Positions 1 to 10,895 of a stretch of DNA of 64,000 nucleotides are shown piece after piece. The notes under the pieces were generated by a model. The model did not search any database. It had not been told where the DNA came from and saw only the letters and a list, made by a program, of their open reading frames with translations. The stretch comes from Calliopum simillimum (lineage: Eukaryota; Arthropoda; Insecta; Diptera; Lauxaniidae): positions 80,458,909 through 80,522,908 of the forward strand of contig OX638368.1 in assembly GCA_951812925.1 (NCBI GenBank). The letters run 5' to 3'. The number at the start of each line of letters is the position of its first letter. Within the stretch, counting starts at the first letter, position 1. A program made the position numbers and the translations under genes.

Positions 1-10
1 TACATTCCTT

Positions 11-3000
11 ATGTACATGATGGCAATAGGAAAGAATGAGGACAATGACCAGAAAAAAATAGCAACCTTTTTGTGGTTAATTGGTTCTAATGCAATGGAA
101 ATCTACAACACATTGTTTCCTAATGACGGTACAACGGAAGGAATTCTTGGAAATCAAGTCATGAATGCGAACGTTGAAAATCAAAACGCTGCTGGAGATC
201 AAAACCAAGCTAATGACGCTGAAAATGGCGATGCCGCAGCCGATGGCGCTGCCGCTGATGTTAATCGACGTACACTTGATCAAGTGTTGGCAGCATTTGA
301 TGAATATTGCATTCCACGAAAGGATACAACTATTGAATCATTCAAATTCAACACCATTACTCAAAAAGAAAAACAGTCATTTGGTGAGTTTGAAACAAAT
401 TTGCGTAAGCAAATGCAGTATTGTGACTTCAAGTGTACTTGTGGTATTTCATATGAAAACCGAATGTTGAAAGATCGTATCATCATCGGAGTTCATGAGA
501 AAAAGTTGCAATTAAAACTTCTGGATGGAAGAGACCAAACGTTACAAAATCTGATTGAGATATGCAAAGCATTTGAAGCAGCCAATGCAAACAAAGTGTT
601 GCTAGATAGAGGTGCCAGTCAATCTCAAGTGCAAAACAATTCAAAAAATCAAAGTTTGGTAAATGCTGTAACACGTCATTGCTACAACTGTGGTGATTCA
701 TTTACTCCAACACACTTGAGAGTTTGTAAAGCAAATGGGGAAACTTGCAGAGCTTGCGGAAAAGAAGGTCATTTCCAGAAATTCTGCAAATCTAAAGGAA
801 AGCAAATAAATAAAAAGCCAGGAAATCAAAATACAGACAACAAACAATTTAACAACAAAAACAACAACAAAGGGCATTCAACTAATGAAGTCACTTATTG
901 GGGTGAAGGAGAGGCTTCAGGTATTAATTATGAAATTATGGATATGGATGATTATAAGTTAGTTATTGATACACTTAATTATAGGATAAACTTGAATAAT
1001 GTAGGGCATAATAAGAAGCGATGGACCAAGCAATTTCGTGTAGGAAATCTAATGATCTCATTTAAGCTCGACACTGGAGCAGACGTTAATTGTATTCCCA
1101 TTGGCTTAATTAAAAAACTTAGAATTAATTTAAACAAAATGAATTTTGATAATTTTCCCATTTTTGATTATAATAATAATAAAGTGAAGGTATTCGGTAT
1201 AATTAAACTAATATGTTATGATTTAGAACGGAAATCTGAACACTCTTCTCAATTCTTCGTAGTTGATGACAATCATGAACCATTATTGGGGTTAGAAGCA
1301 TGTATAGGATTTGGACTAATTAAGCGATTAGATGTGACTGCAGTCACATGTCTGCCAAAAACACTTTTGGAAAGTAATAAAGATGTTTTTGGGGGTGTTG
1401 GAAAATTTCCGGGAACCTTTTCAATCAAATTAAAAGAAAATTCTGTACCATCTTTGCACTATAAAAAACGGATCACATTAAGCTTAATTGAAAAATTAAA
1501 AACAAAACTAAATGAAATGAGTTGTCAGGAAATAATTGAACCTGTAGATTACCCTACGGATTGGGTTAACAATTTACAAATTGTTGAGAAACCTAATGGA
1601 GATCTACGGATATGCCTTGACCCAAAGCCACTAAATAAATGTATTCAACGTGAACATTTTTTGATACCAACTATTGATGACTTTACGTCTAAACTTTCAA
1701 ATAAACGCGTTTTTTCGGTTTTGGATCTGTCAAGCTTAACTACATTCATGACTCCATTTGGTAGATATAAGTTCAAGCGAGCGGCTTTTGGCATTTGTAG
1801 TGTGCCTGAAATGTTTCAATATAAAATAGTGAAGATTTTTGGAGATATTCAGGGTGTATTGGTTTATTTTGATGATGTGTGCATAGCCGCGGAAAGCATA
1901 GAAGAGCATGATAAAATATTGATTCAGGTTATTGAGCGTGCAAGGGTCAATGGGATAAAGTTTAACCCAGAAAAAGTTCAGTACAAAAAATCACAAATCG
2001 TTTTCATGGGTCATATTTTGTCAGAAGGACAAATCAAACCAAAAGAAAAGCATTTAGAAGCAATTCTAAACATGGAAAGACCAAAAAACAAGAGTGATGT
2101 CATTCGTCTGTTAGGTCTTTTTAAGCATTTAGGAAAGTTTATTCCTGATCTCTCTAGGTTGACCGCGAAATTGCGTCAGCTCACTCATGATAAAATGGAA
2201 TTTAATTACACAACTAAACATGAAGAAGAGTTGAATAACTTATTAAAAATTATAACGTCAAATCCTGTCTTGGTACCATATGATCCGAAAAAGCCAGTGG
2301 TTATTCAAACTGATGCATGTATTGATGGATTGGGTACCATGTTAATGCAAGACGGTCATCCTGTGGCCTTTGCGTCAAGAACGTTGACTAAAACTGAGCA
2401 AAAATGGGCTCAAATTGAAAAACAGTTATTAGCAATAGTATTTGCCTGCAATCGGTTCCACTATTTTGTGTATGGTCGTGAATTCACAGTGCAAAGTGAT
2501 CATAAACCGTTAGAAACTTTGGTCAAACGAGACATAGATGATGTTTCTCCCCGTTTACAACGTATGTTTTTGCAATTGTTGAAGTATCCCAAAATGGAGG
2601 TAGTTTACAAACCGGGAAAGGAAATGCTGGTGGCTGATTGCTTATCTCGTGCACAATTGAAGGATAGCACTGAAATCGAAGAGTTAATGGGAATAATTCA
2701 CACTGTAACCAGATCTGCTTGTTTATCAAAAGCAAATTTTGATCTGTATTGCTCAACGCTCGAACGTGATGAAAAATTCTCAAGAATATCACGATTTGTA
2801 GAAAATGGTTGGCCGCAATTTCATCTACTTGATGATTTAAGTCGTGAATTTTACAAGTATAAATCTGAAATGCATTTTGAAAATGGATTGCTATTCAGGG
2901 ACCATCGATTAGTCATTCCAACTGAGCTACAAAGTAAAATTGCAAAATGGCTGCATGCACCGCACTTGGGCATAGAAAAAACATTGGCTCGAGCAAGAGA

Positions 3001-4216
3001 ACATTATTTCTGGCCAAACATGAATAGTCAAATTAAAGAACTGGTTTCTTCATGTGCGATTTGTGAGAAATTTACACGTAACAATCAAAAGGAGGAACTG
3101 GTGCAAAGTGAATTACCGGAATACCCATTTCATGTGTTGGCCATGGATCTATTTGAGTATGCTGGTAAGGATTTTTTGGCCGTAATTGATGCATACTCTG
3201 GGTTTTTAATAGTAGAACACCTGGATAACAAAACGTCAGCTCATATTATTGAGAAATTAAAAAATAATTTCAATAAATTTGGATATCCAACGATTATCAG
3301 AGCTGATAATGTACCATTCGGATCAAATGAATTTGAAAAGTTTGCAGATAAACATAACATTATTATTAAATTTTCAAGTCCACGTTACCCACAAAGTAAT
3401 GGGCTTGCGGAAAAAGGGGTTGCGATTGCTAAAAATATACTAAAAAGATGTTATGAAGCACATGAAACTAAATTTTATCAGTACAGAATTCTAGAGTATA
3501 ATACAATACCAGTGGCGAGCATGGGATTATCGCCAGCTCAGTTATTTTTCGGCAGAAGTGTTAAAACAAGAATGCCAATTTCGAGATTTTTGCTTCGAAG
3601 GAGAAACATAGAAGAGGACAGTGTTCAGACTAAAATTAAAGATAAGAGGGAAAAGCAAAAATTTTATTATGATAGGAATGCGAAATCGTTACCAGTGCTG
3701 AGCTTGGGGGATCTTGTCATATTTAAGAAAACTAGTAAAGAGTGGAACTATGGAACAATAGTTGGTAATGTCAATGACCGCTCATACATAATTAAAGATA
3801 GCCTAGATAATTTCTTTAGACGAAACAGACGGTTCATCGCTAAAACTAAAAATAACGAGTTTAATGCTAGTGATATGCTATTTGAGGAAAATTTTAAGAG
3901 TAATGTATTAAATCCTTATTCATTTAAAGAAATTCAAATTGTTCCGCCAAATACGGTGAGTAATGAAAACATTATTTGCAATGGTAGTCGAGAACAAATG
4001 TCAAATAATTGTAATGTGGAAGATTCGGAACTACCAGCATTATTGGATAATAGCATAGCGTCGTCATCTGATGAATATGAAACGGCTGGCAGTGACGAAT
4101 CTGAAGCAGAGAACATGACCAATAATGAAATTCCTGAAAGCGTTGTAAACAATGAGCCGTACAGAACACGTAGTGGCAGAGCAGTGCGCCCCCCAGATAA
4201 ATACGGCTGGGACTAA
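11..4216 (+). CDS. Ty3/gypsy gag-pol polyprotein, single ORF
   Basis: A single uninterrupted ORF of 1401 codons encodes the whole retrotransposon polyprotein. Visible in order: a gag region; a CCHC zinc knuckle (CRACGKEGHFQKFC, about residue 245); an aspartic protease with DTGAD (about 353); reverse transcriptase with the YFDD box (about 618); RNase H (TDACIDG near 766, DHKPLE further on); integrase with an H-H-C-C zinc region and D, D and E in MDLFEY, RADN and LAEKG (about 1044, 1097, 1133), a spacing that fits D-D-35-E. The C-terminal tail is acidic and ends in RTRSGRAVRPP. No env is present. RT motif A reads SVLDLSSLTTF: the dozen or so residues normally found after VLDL are missing, so RT is probably inactive although the frame is kept. 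The true start may lie upstream of the window, so the ATG at 11 is only the first one visible. Confidence 0.93.
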   Translation: MYMMAIGKNEDNDQKKIATFLWLIGSNAMEIYNTLFPNDGTTEGILGNQVMNANVENQNAAGDQNQANDAENGDAAADGAAADVNRRTLDQVLAAFDEYCIPRKDTTIESFKFNTITQKEKQSFGEFETNLRKQMQYCDFKCTCGISYENRMLKDRIIIGVHEKKLQLKLLDGRDQTLQNLIEICKAFEAANANKVLLDRGASQSQVQNNSKNQSLVNAVTRHCYNCGDSFTPTHLRVCKANGETCRACGKEGHFQKFCKSKGKQINKKPGNQNTDNKQFNNKNNNKGHSTNEVTYWGEGEASGINYEIMDMDDYKLVIDTLNYRINLNNVGHNKKRWTKQFRVGNLMISFKLDTGADVNCIPIGLIKKLRINLNKMNFDNFPIFDYNNNKVKVFGIIKLICYDLERKSEHSSQFFVVDDNHEPLLGLEACIGFGLIKRLDVTAVTCLPKTLLESNKDVFGGVGKFPGTFSIKLKENSVPSLHYKKRITLSLIEKLKTKLNEMSCQEIIEPVDYPTDWVNNLQIVEKPNGDLRICLDPKPLNKCIQREHFLIPTIDDFTSKLSNKRVFSVLDLSSLTTFMTPFGRYKFKRAAFGICSVPEMFQYKIVKIFGDIQGVLVYFDDVCIAAESIEEHDKILIQVIERARVNGIKFNPEKVQYKKSQIVFMGHILSEGQIKPKEKHLEAILNMERPKNKSDVIRLLGLFKHLGKFIPDLSRLTAKLRQLTHDKMEFNYTTKHEEELNNLLKIITSNPVLVPYDPKKPVVIQTDACIDGLGTMLMQDGHPVAFASRTLTKTEQKWAQIEKQLLAIVFACNRFHYFVYGREFTVQSDHKPLETLVKRDIDDVSPRLQRMFLQLLKYPKMEVVYKPGKEMLVADCLSRAQLKDSTEIEELMGIIHTVTRSACLSKANFDLYCSTLERDEKFSRISRFVENGWPQFHLLDDLSREFYKYKSEMHFENGLLFRDHRLVIPTELQSKIAKWLHAPHLGIEKTLARAREHYFWPNMNSQIKELVSSCAICEKFTRNNQKEELVQSELPEYPFHVLAMDLFEYAGKDFLAVIDAYSGFLIVEHLDNKTSAHIIEKLKNNFNKFGYPTIIRADNVPFGSNEFEKFADKHNIIIKFSSPRYPQSNGLAEKGVAIAKNILKRCYEAHETKFYQYRILEYNTIPVASMGLSPAQLFFGRSVKTRMPISRFLLRRRNIEEDSVQTKIKDKREKQKFYYDRNAKSLPVLSLGDLVIFKKTSKEWNYGTIVGNVNDRSYIIKDSLDNFFRRNRRFIAKTKNNEFNASDMLFEENFKSNVLNPYSFKEIQIVPPNTVSNENIICNGSREQMSNNCNVEDSELPALLDNSIASSSDEYETAGSDESEAENMTNNEIPESVVNNEPYRTRSGRAVRPPDKYGWD

Positions 4217-4307
4217 TAGTCAATTAATTTAAGGTTATGTGAAGTTATTTTTGTATCTTTATATATAGATTATATTTAAAAAAAAAAAAAAAAAAAAAAA
4301 AGAAGCA

Positions 4308-4501
4308 TGTAATAAGTTATTTGGTTTTAGCATGTAATTGAACATACCTCATTGCATTACTATGACAGCCCTGTTTTTTATGTCGCCATCTTGATAGATT
4401 CAATCTCTAAAATAGCAGCATCGCGCGCTTTAATAAAGTAATCTTTGATTTAAAAGTATTTAATTGTTTAAATTAATAATTAGTTTACACTAATTATTAC
4501 A
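4308..4501 (+). repeat. 3' LTR of the Ty3/gypsy element
   Basis: The sequence after the gag-pol stop runs into an A-rich polypurine tract (about 4277-4305, ending AAGAAG) and then TGTAATAAGTTATTTGG. The LTR ends AATTATTACA, giving a perfect 8-bp inverted terminus (TGTAATAA/TTATTACA). A polyadenylation signal AATAAA sits at 4432-4437. The length of 194 bp is short for the group. The partner LTR and target duplication lie outside the window to the left, so the boundary rests on the polypurine tract and terminal symmetry. Confidence 0.8.
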
Positions 4502-4590
4502 CACTAGGTTATGAATTGCATATTGAGTGCTTATCTTCCATGTTAGCCGTTTTTATGTAGTTTTCTCCTGACGGTTATGACACTCATTGA

Positions 4591-5255
4591 TACATTAGGC
4601 ATGCGCTTATTTTACGATTTTCGTTGATGCCGCCCCCTGAAATCCTTCTAATGGTCATAAAAACAAATACTATGAAGTTTCACGGCGATCAGATATCGGT
4701 AACCCTGCCCTCAAGAGAGGTCAAGGTTTCAGGCAAAAAATAATGAAAATTTTGTTTAAACTTAATTAAATTAGTCAAGCCTTATTTTTATCTTATAGCA
4801 AACTGAAATGCTTTTCTAACAAGCTTTAATTGTTTAAAATCGGGTAATAAATACGAATTCTATGAATTTTTCTTTTATCGACATTAGCAAAATTGCCGCA
4901 AAATGCTATACTACTACATATGGTATTTTGCGGCAATTTTGCTAATGCCGTAAAAGAAAATTCATAGAATTCGTATTAATTACCCGATTTTAAACAATTA
5001 AAACTTGTTGGAAAGGTATTTCAGTTTGCTATAAGATAAAATAATGCTTTGACTAATTTAATTAAGTTTAAAAAAAATTTTCATTATTTTTTGCCTGAAA
5101 CCTCAACTTGACATTGACCTCTCTTGAGAGCCGGGTTATCGTTATCCGATCTCCGTCAAACTTCACAGTATTTGTTTTTATGACCATTAAAAGGATTTCA
5201 GGGGGCGGCATCAACGAAAATCAGAAAATCGTAAAATAAGCGCATGCCTAATGTA
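4591..5255. mobile_element. Hairpin MITE with TA target duplication
   Basis: Two arms of about 310 bp are near-perfect inverted copies around a short loop near 4905-4922. The ends read CATTAGGCATGCGC and GCGCATGCCTAATG, each bordered by TA, as expected for a Tc1/mariner-type insertion. The stem contains the GCCGCAAAAT/ATTTTGCGGC pairing next to the loop. It has no coding capacity: the small ORFs here are stem translations. Family assignment rests only on the TA duplication. Confidence 0.8.
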
Positions 5256-5520
5256 CATGATGTCTGTCCATTTTTTTTCCGAGATTTTAGGTGCACTTGA
5301 AGCTCTATTCGATGCATCAAGTAACAGTATCTTCCAACAGGACAACAATATAAAGAAAAAGCCCAAAAATACGAAGGAATGTGTTTCGTATAAATTACCT
5401 TCTGCTTTTTTTAATAATAAAAAACATGGAACCTTTTTTTGATGGAAAAAGCCTTTGGCATAAAAACCCATATTTATTGATTACTTTTATGATTTTTGAC
5501 GAATAATTTATAACAATTAA

Positions 5521-5529
5521 TCTTTACTT
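5521..5529 (+). repeat. Left 9-bp target duplication of the giant foldback element
   Basis: TCTTTACTT directly abuts the left terminus (AAGTGCGTGAAG) and is repeated exactly at 18566-18574, directly abutting the right terminus. Confidence 0.85.
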
Positions 5530-7577
5530 AAGTGCGTGAAGTTAAATTCCATAGCTAACTTAGCATAGACACAAACCACATAACTTAACAGAGCGTTAAC
5601 AGAGACTTAACAGAAAAATGTTAACTTGACGCTAGAGGAGATTTCAAGACAGATGACTGGCATACTTCTATATAATAAAAATTCATAAAATAAATAGTTG
5701 GAACCATTATCATATAAACCATAGTTTCATATGATACACAAGTTTGTTAAAATTAATTTTTCTAAACATGTTAATTTTACTCATAAAAACAACGATTTTT
5801 CTAGCAAAAAATGGAACATGGTAATCAGGCTCCTGACCACTCCACAAGGAGAGTGCACGAATCAAACTAGGTGGATTCCATAGACTATGGAACGGTGTTG
5901 AAAATTGCATATCATTTTATTGCAGTTTCATTTTCCTAAGATAAGAATTTATCCCTCGAAAAAGTGGGCTTTTTATAGTGAAAACCCGAAATGGTCTTCT
6001 GGTCAGATGGTCACTCCGCAAGGAGAGTGCACAGATGAAACTAAGTGGATTCCATAGATTATGGAACGATGTTGAAAACTGCATATCATGTTGGAGGAGT
6101 TTCATTTTCCTAATGTACGAATTAATTCCTCGAAAAAGTGGGCTTTTTATACTGAAAACCTAACATGGTCACCTGGTCAGATGGTCACTCCACAAGGAGA
6201 GTGCACGGATCAAACTAGGTAGCTTCTATAGACTATAGAACGGTGTTGAAAACTGCATATCACTTTGGTGCAGTTTCATTTTCCTAAGGGAAGAATTCAT
6301 CTCTCAAAAAATTGACTTTTTATACTGAAAACCCAATATGGTCACCTGGTCATCTGGTCAGATGGTCACTCCATAATGAGAGTGCACGGATCAATTTAAG
6401 TGGATTCCATAGAATATAGAACGATGTTAAAAATTGCAAATCACTTTAGTGCAGTTTCATTTTCCTAATGTACGAATTCATCCCTTGAAAAAGTGGATTT
6501 TTTGTACTGAGAACCCAATATGGTCACCTGGTCATCTGGTCAGATGGTCACTCCATAATGAGAGTGCATGGATCAAGCTAGATGGATTCCATAGACTATG
6601 GAACGGTATTGAAAACTGCGTATCACTTTAGTGCAGTTTCATTTTCCTAATGTACGAATTCATTCCTCGAAAAAGTGGACTTTTTATACTGAAAATCGAA
6701 TATGGTCACCTGGTCATCTGGTCAGGTGGTCACTCCACAAGGAGAGTGCACGGATCAAACTAGGTGGATTCTATAGACTATGGAACGGTGTTGAAAATTG
6801 CATATCACTTTGTTGCAGTTTCATTTTCCTAAGGGAAGAATTCATCCCTTGAAAAAGTGGACTTTTTATACTGAAAACCCAATATGATCACTTGATCATC
6901 TGGTCAGATGGTCCCTCCACAATGAGAGTGCACGGATCAAACTAGGTGGATTCCATAGACTATGGAACGATGTTGAAAATTGCATATCACTTTATTGCAG
7001 TTTCATTTTCCTAAGGGAAGAATTCATCCCTCAAAAAATAGACTTTTTATACTGAAAACCCAATATGGTCACCTGGTCATCTGCTCAGGTGGTCACTTCA
7101 CAATGAGAGTGCACGGATCAAGCTAAGTGGATTCCATAGAATATAGAACGATGTTAAAAACTGCAAATCATTTTTGTGTAGTTTCATTTTCCTAAGGCAA
7201 GAATCTATCCCTCGAAAAGTGGACTTTTTACACTGAAAGCCCAATATGTTTACCTGGTCAGATGGTTACTCCACAAGGAGAGTGCACGGATCAAACTAGG
7301 TGGATTCTATAGACTATGGAACGGTGTTGGAAACTGCATATCATTTTGGAGCAGTTTCATTTTCCTAATATTCAAAATTATATATACAAAATGTAACATT
7401 CTGCATAGAAAAGTTAACATATTGCTAACTTTCATTAGCAGAGACACTCACCAGTTCGCTACGAAACTCATCTCTGATGTTGAAATTTCATAGCGATCTT
7501 AACAGAGTCAGATTTTTCTATTTTTAAAACAATTAGAATAAAAATTGGTGAAATTAATAAAAAAAACAAAGTTTTAA

Positions 7578-8215
7578 CCCCTTGAGACCGATGGGGTCAC
7601 ATAGGACCCCAAGTATTTTTTCATACATCACTATTTTAATTAAAATTAGTATCAAGGAGTACTCGAATGTTATTGACATGCTCTAGAGAGCTGTTCAGTA
7701 TAGTCTAGACTTCAATTTTGTTTTAATTGTTTTTAAAAATACGGAACGGTTTTATAGCTTTGACCACAAATGGTACAATTTTTGCATTTATTTTGATTTT
7801 GAGGCCCAAAACCCAATTTTTTCGGGTTAGTTTTTTGAACGCTTTCCTTCCTTTAGTCTACATCTACAACTTCGTTAAAGATGGGAATACAAAATCTCAA
7901 ATGGTTTACGACTTATAGCCGTGGCAACTTTGAAAAATCTGTTTTGAAGCAATTTTTATAGTACTATAAAATTCGACCTGGAGCCAAACAAGCGAAACAC
8001 ATTTAGGGTTTTACTAGTAACATTATGGGCTTTCAGGATCAGCATTGAAAAAATTTTTTAGATTATTTTTGTTGCACTGTGTAATATGACTCCACCATTT
8101 CCGGCTATGAGGGACTTTTCCGGACTTACTTTTTTTCTTAATTTAAACACAAGAAAACTGAATCCGAAGTTAGTTTTTCGATATCTACAAGGGTCTAGGC
8201 TTCGGTCTCAAGGGG
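7578..8215. mobile_element. piggyBac-type MITE inserted in the left foldback arm
   Basis: The 638-bp insert has perfect 14-bp inverted ends CCCCTTGAGACCGA/TCGGTCTCAAGGGG. It is preceded by TTAA (7574-7577) and followed by TTAC (8216-8219). The homologous empty site is present in the sister unit near 9550 as TTTTAAATAATATATAG, showing a TTAA target with one later base change. TTAA duplication and CCC-starting ends are typical of piggyBac. The only ORF (63 codons, 7727-7918) shows no recognisable domain. It is absent from the right arm, so it came after the arms formed. Confidence 0.8.
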
Positions 8216-8230
8216 TTACATAATATATAG

Positions 8231-10895
8231 ATTTTCACAAGTTTCGTCTTCGTACTTGACTAATTTTTTATTCCTATTTTTAATAAAAGGATTTTTTGTA
8301 CTGAGAACCCAATATGGTCACCTGGTCATCTGGTCAGATGGTCCCTCCATAATGAGAGTGCACGGATCAAGCTAGGTGGATTCCATAGACTATGGAACGG
8401 TATTGAAAACTGCGTATCACTTTAGTGCAGTTTCATTTTCCTAATGTACGAATTCATTCCTCGAAAAAGTGGACTTTTTATACTGAAAATCGAATATGGT
8501 CACCTGGTCATCTGGTCAGGTGGTCACTCCACAAGGAGAGTGCACGGATCAAACTAGGTGGATTCCATAGTCTATAGAACGGTATTGAAAACTGCGTATC
8601 ACTTTAGTGCAGTTTCATTTTCCTAATGTACGAATTCATTCCTCGAAAAAGTGGACTTTTTATACTGAAAATCGAATATGGTCACCTGGTCATCTGGTCA
8701 GGTGGTCACTCCACAAGGAGAGTGCACGGATCAACCTAGGTGGATTCCATAGACTATGGAACGATGTTGAAAATTGCATATCACTTTGTTGCAGTTTCAT
8801 TTTCCTAAGGGAAGAATTCATCCCTTGAAAAAGTGGACTTTTTACACTGAAAACCCAATATGGTCACTTGGTCATCTGGTCAGATGGTCCCTCCACAATG
8901 AGAGTGCACGGATCAAACTAGGTGGATTCCATAGACTATGGAACGATGTTGAAAATTGCATATCACTTTATTGCAGTTTCATTTTCCTAAGGGAAGAATT
9001 CATCCCTCAAAAAATAGACTTTTTATACTGAAAACCCAATATGGTCACCTGGTCATCTGCTCAGGTGGTCACTTCACAATGAGAGTGCACGGATCAAACT
9101 AAGTGGATTCCATAGAATATAGAACGATGTTAAAAACTGCAAATAATTTTTGTGTAGTTTCATTTTCCTAAGGCAAGAATCTATCCCTCGAAAAGTGGAC
9201 TTTTTACACTGAAAGCCCAATATGTTTACCTGGTCAGATGGTCACTCCACAAGGAGAGTGCACGGATCAAACTAGGTGGATTCTATAGACTATGGAACGG
9301 TGTTGGAAACTGCATATCATTTTGATGCAGTTTCATTTTCCTAATATTCAAAATTATATATACAAAATGTAACATTCTGCATAGAAAAGTTAACATATTG
9401 CTAACTTTCATTAGCAGAGAGACTCACCAGTTCGCTACGAAACTCATCTCTGATGTTGAAATTTCATAGCGATCTTAACAGAGTCAGATTTTTCTATTTT
9501 TGAAACAATTAGAATAAAAATCGGTGAAATTAATAAAAAAAACAAAGTTTTAAATAATATATAGATTTTCACAAGTTTCGTCTTCGTACTTGACTAATTT
9601 TTTATTCCTATTTTTAATAAAAGGATTTTTTGTACTGAGGACCCAATATGGTCACCTGGTCATCTGGTCAGATGGTCCCTCCATAATGAGAGTGCACGGA
9701 TCAAGCTAGGTGGATTCCATAGACTATGGAACGGTATTGAAAACTGCGTATCACTTTAGTGCAGTTTCATTTTCCTAATGTACGAATTCATTCCTCGAAA
9801 AAGTGGACTTTTTATACTGAAAATCGAATATGGTCACCTGGTCATCTGGTCAGGTGGTCACTCCACAAGGAGAGTGCACGGATCAAACTAGGTGGATTCC
9901 ATAGTCTATAGAACGGTATTGAAAACTGCGTATCACTTTAGTGCAGTTTCATTTTCCTAATGTACGAATTCATTCCTCGAAAAAGTGGACTTTTTATACT
10001 GAAAATCGAATATGGTCACCTGGTCATCTGGTCAGGTGGTCACTCCACAAGGAGAGTGCACGGATCAAGCTAGGTGGATTCCATAGACTATGGAACGGTG
10101 TTTAAAATTAAATATCACTTTGTTGCAGTTTCATTTTCCTAAGGGAAGAATTCATCCCTTGAAAAAGTGGACTTTTTATACTGAAAACCCAATATGGTCA
10201 CTTGGTCATCTGGTCAGATGGTCCCTCCACAATGAGAGTGCACGGATCAAGCTGGGTGGATTCCATAGACTATGGAACGATGTTGAAAATTGCATATCAT
10301 TTTATTGCAGTTTCATTTTCCTAAGGGAAGAATTCATCCCTCAAAAAATAGACTTTTTATACTGAAAACCCAATATGGTCACCTGGTCATCTGCTCAGGT
10401 GGTCACTTCACAATGAGAGTGCACGGATCAAACTAAGTGGATTCCATAGAATATAGAACGATGTTAAAAACTGCAAATAATTTTTGTGTAGTTTCATTTT
10501 CCTAAGGCAAGAATCTATCCCTCGAAAAGTGGACTTTTTACACTGAAAGCCCAATATGTTTACCTGGTCAGATGGTCACTCCACAAGGAGAGTGCACGGA
10601 TCAAACTAGGTGGATTCTATAGACTATGGAACGGTGTTGGAAACTGCATATCATTTTGGTGCAGTTTCATTTTCCTAATATTCAAAATTATATATACAAA
10701 ATGTAACATTCTGCATAGAAAAGTTAACATATTGCTAACTTTCATTAGCAGAGACACTCACCAGTTCGCTACGAAACTCATCTCTGATGTTGAAATTTCA
10801 TAGCGATCTTAACAGAGTCAGATTTTTCTATTTTTAAAACAATTAGAATTTGGTGAAATTAATAAAAAAAAAACAAATTTTAAAATAATATATAC
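8231..10895 (+). repeat. Higher-order repeat of 1.33 kb in the left arm
   Basis: A block of six monomers plus the spacer is tandemly repeated. The same ATTTTCACAAGTTTCG-type junction recurs at 8231, 9565 and 10896, i.e. periods of 1334 and 1331 bp. Copies are almost identical, including shared private variants such as TACTGAGAACCC/TACTGAGGACCC. An earlier, shorter copy (one monomer fewer) lies at about 6490-8230 and carries the piggyBac-type MITE. The right arm has a single counterpart, so this block amplified only on the left. Confidence 0.85.
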
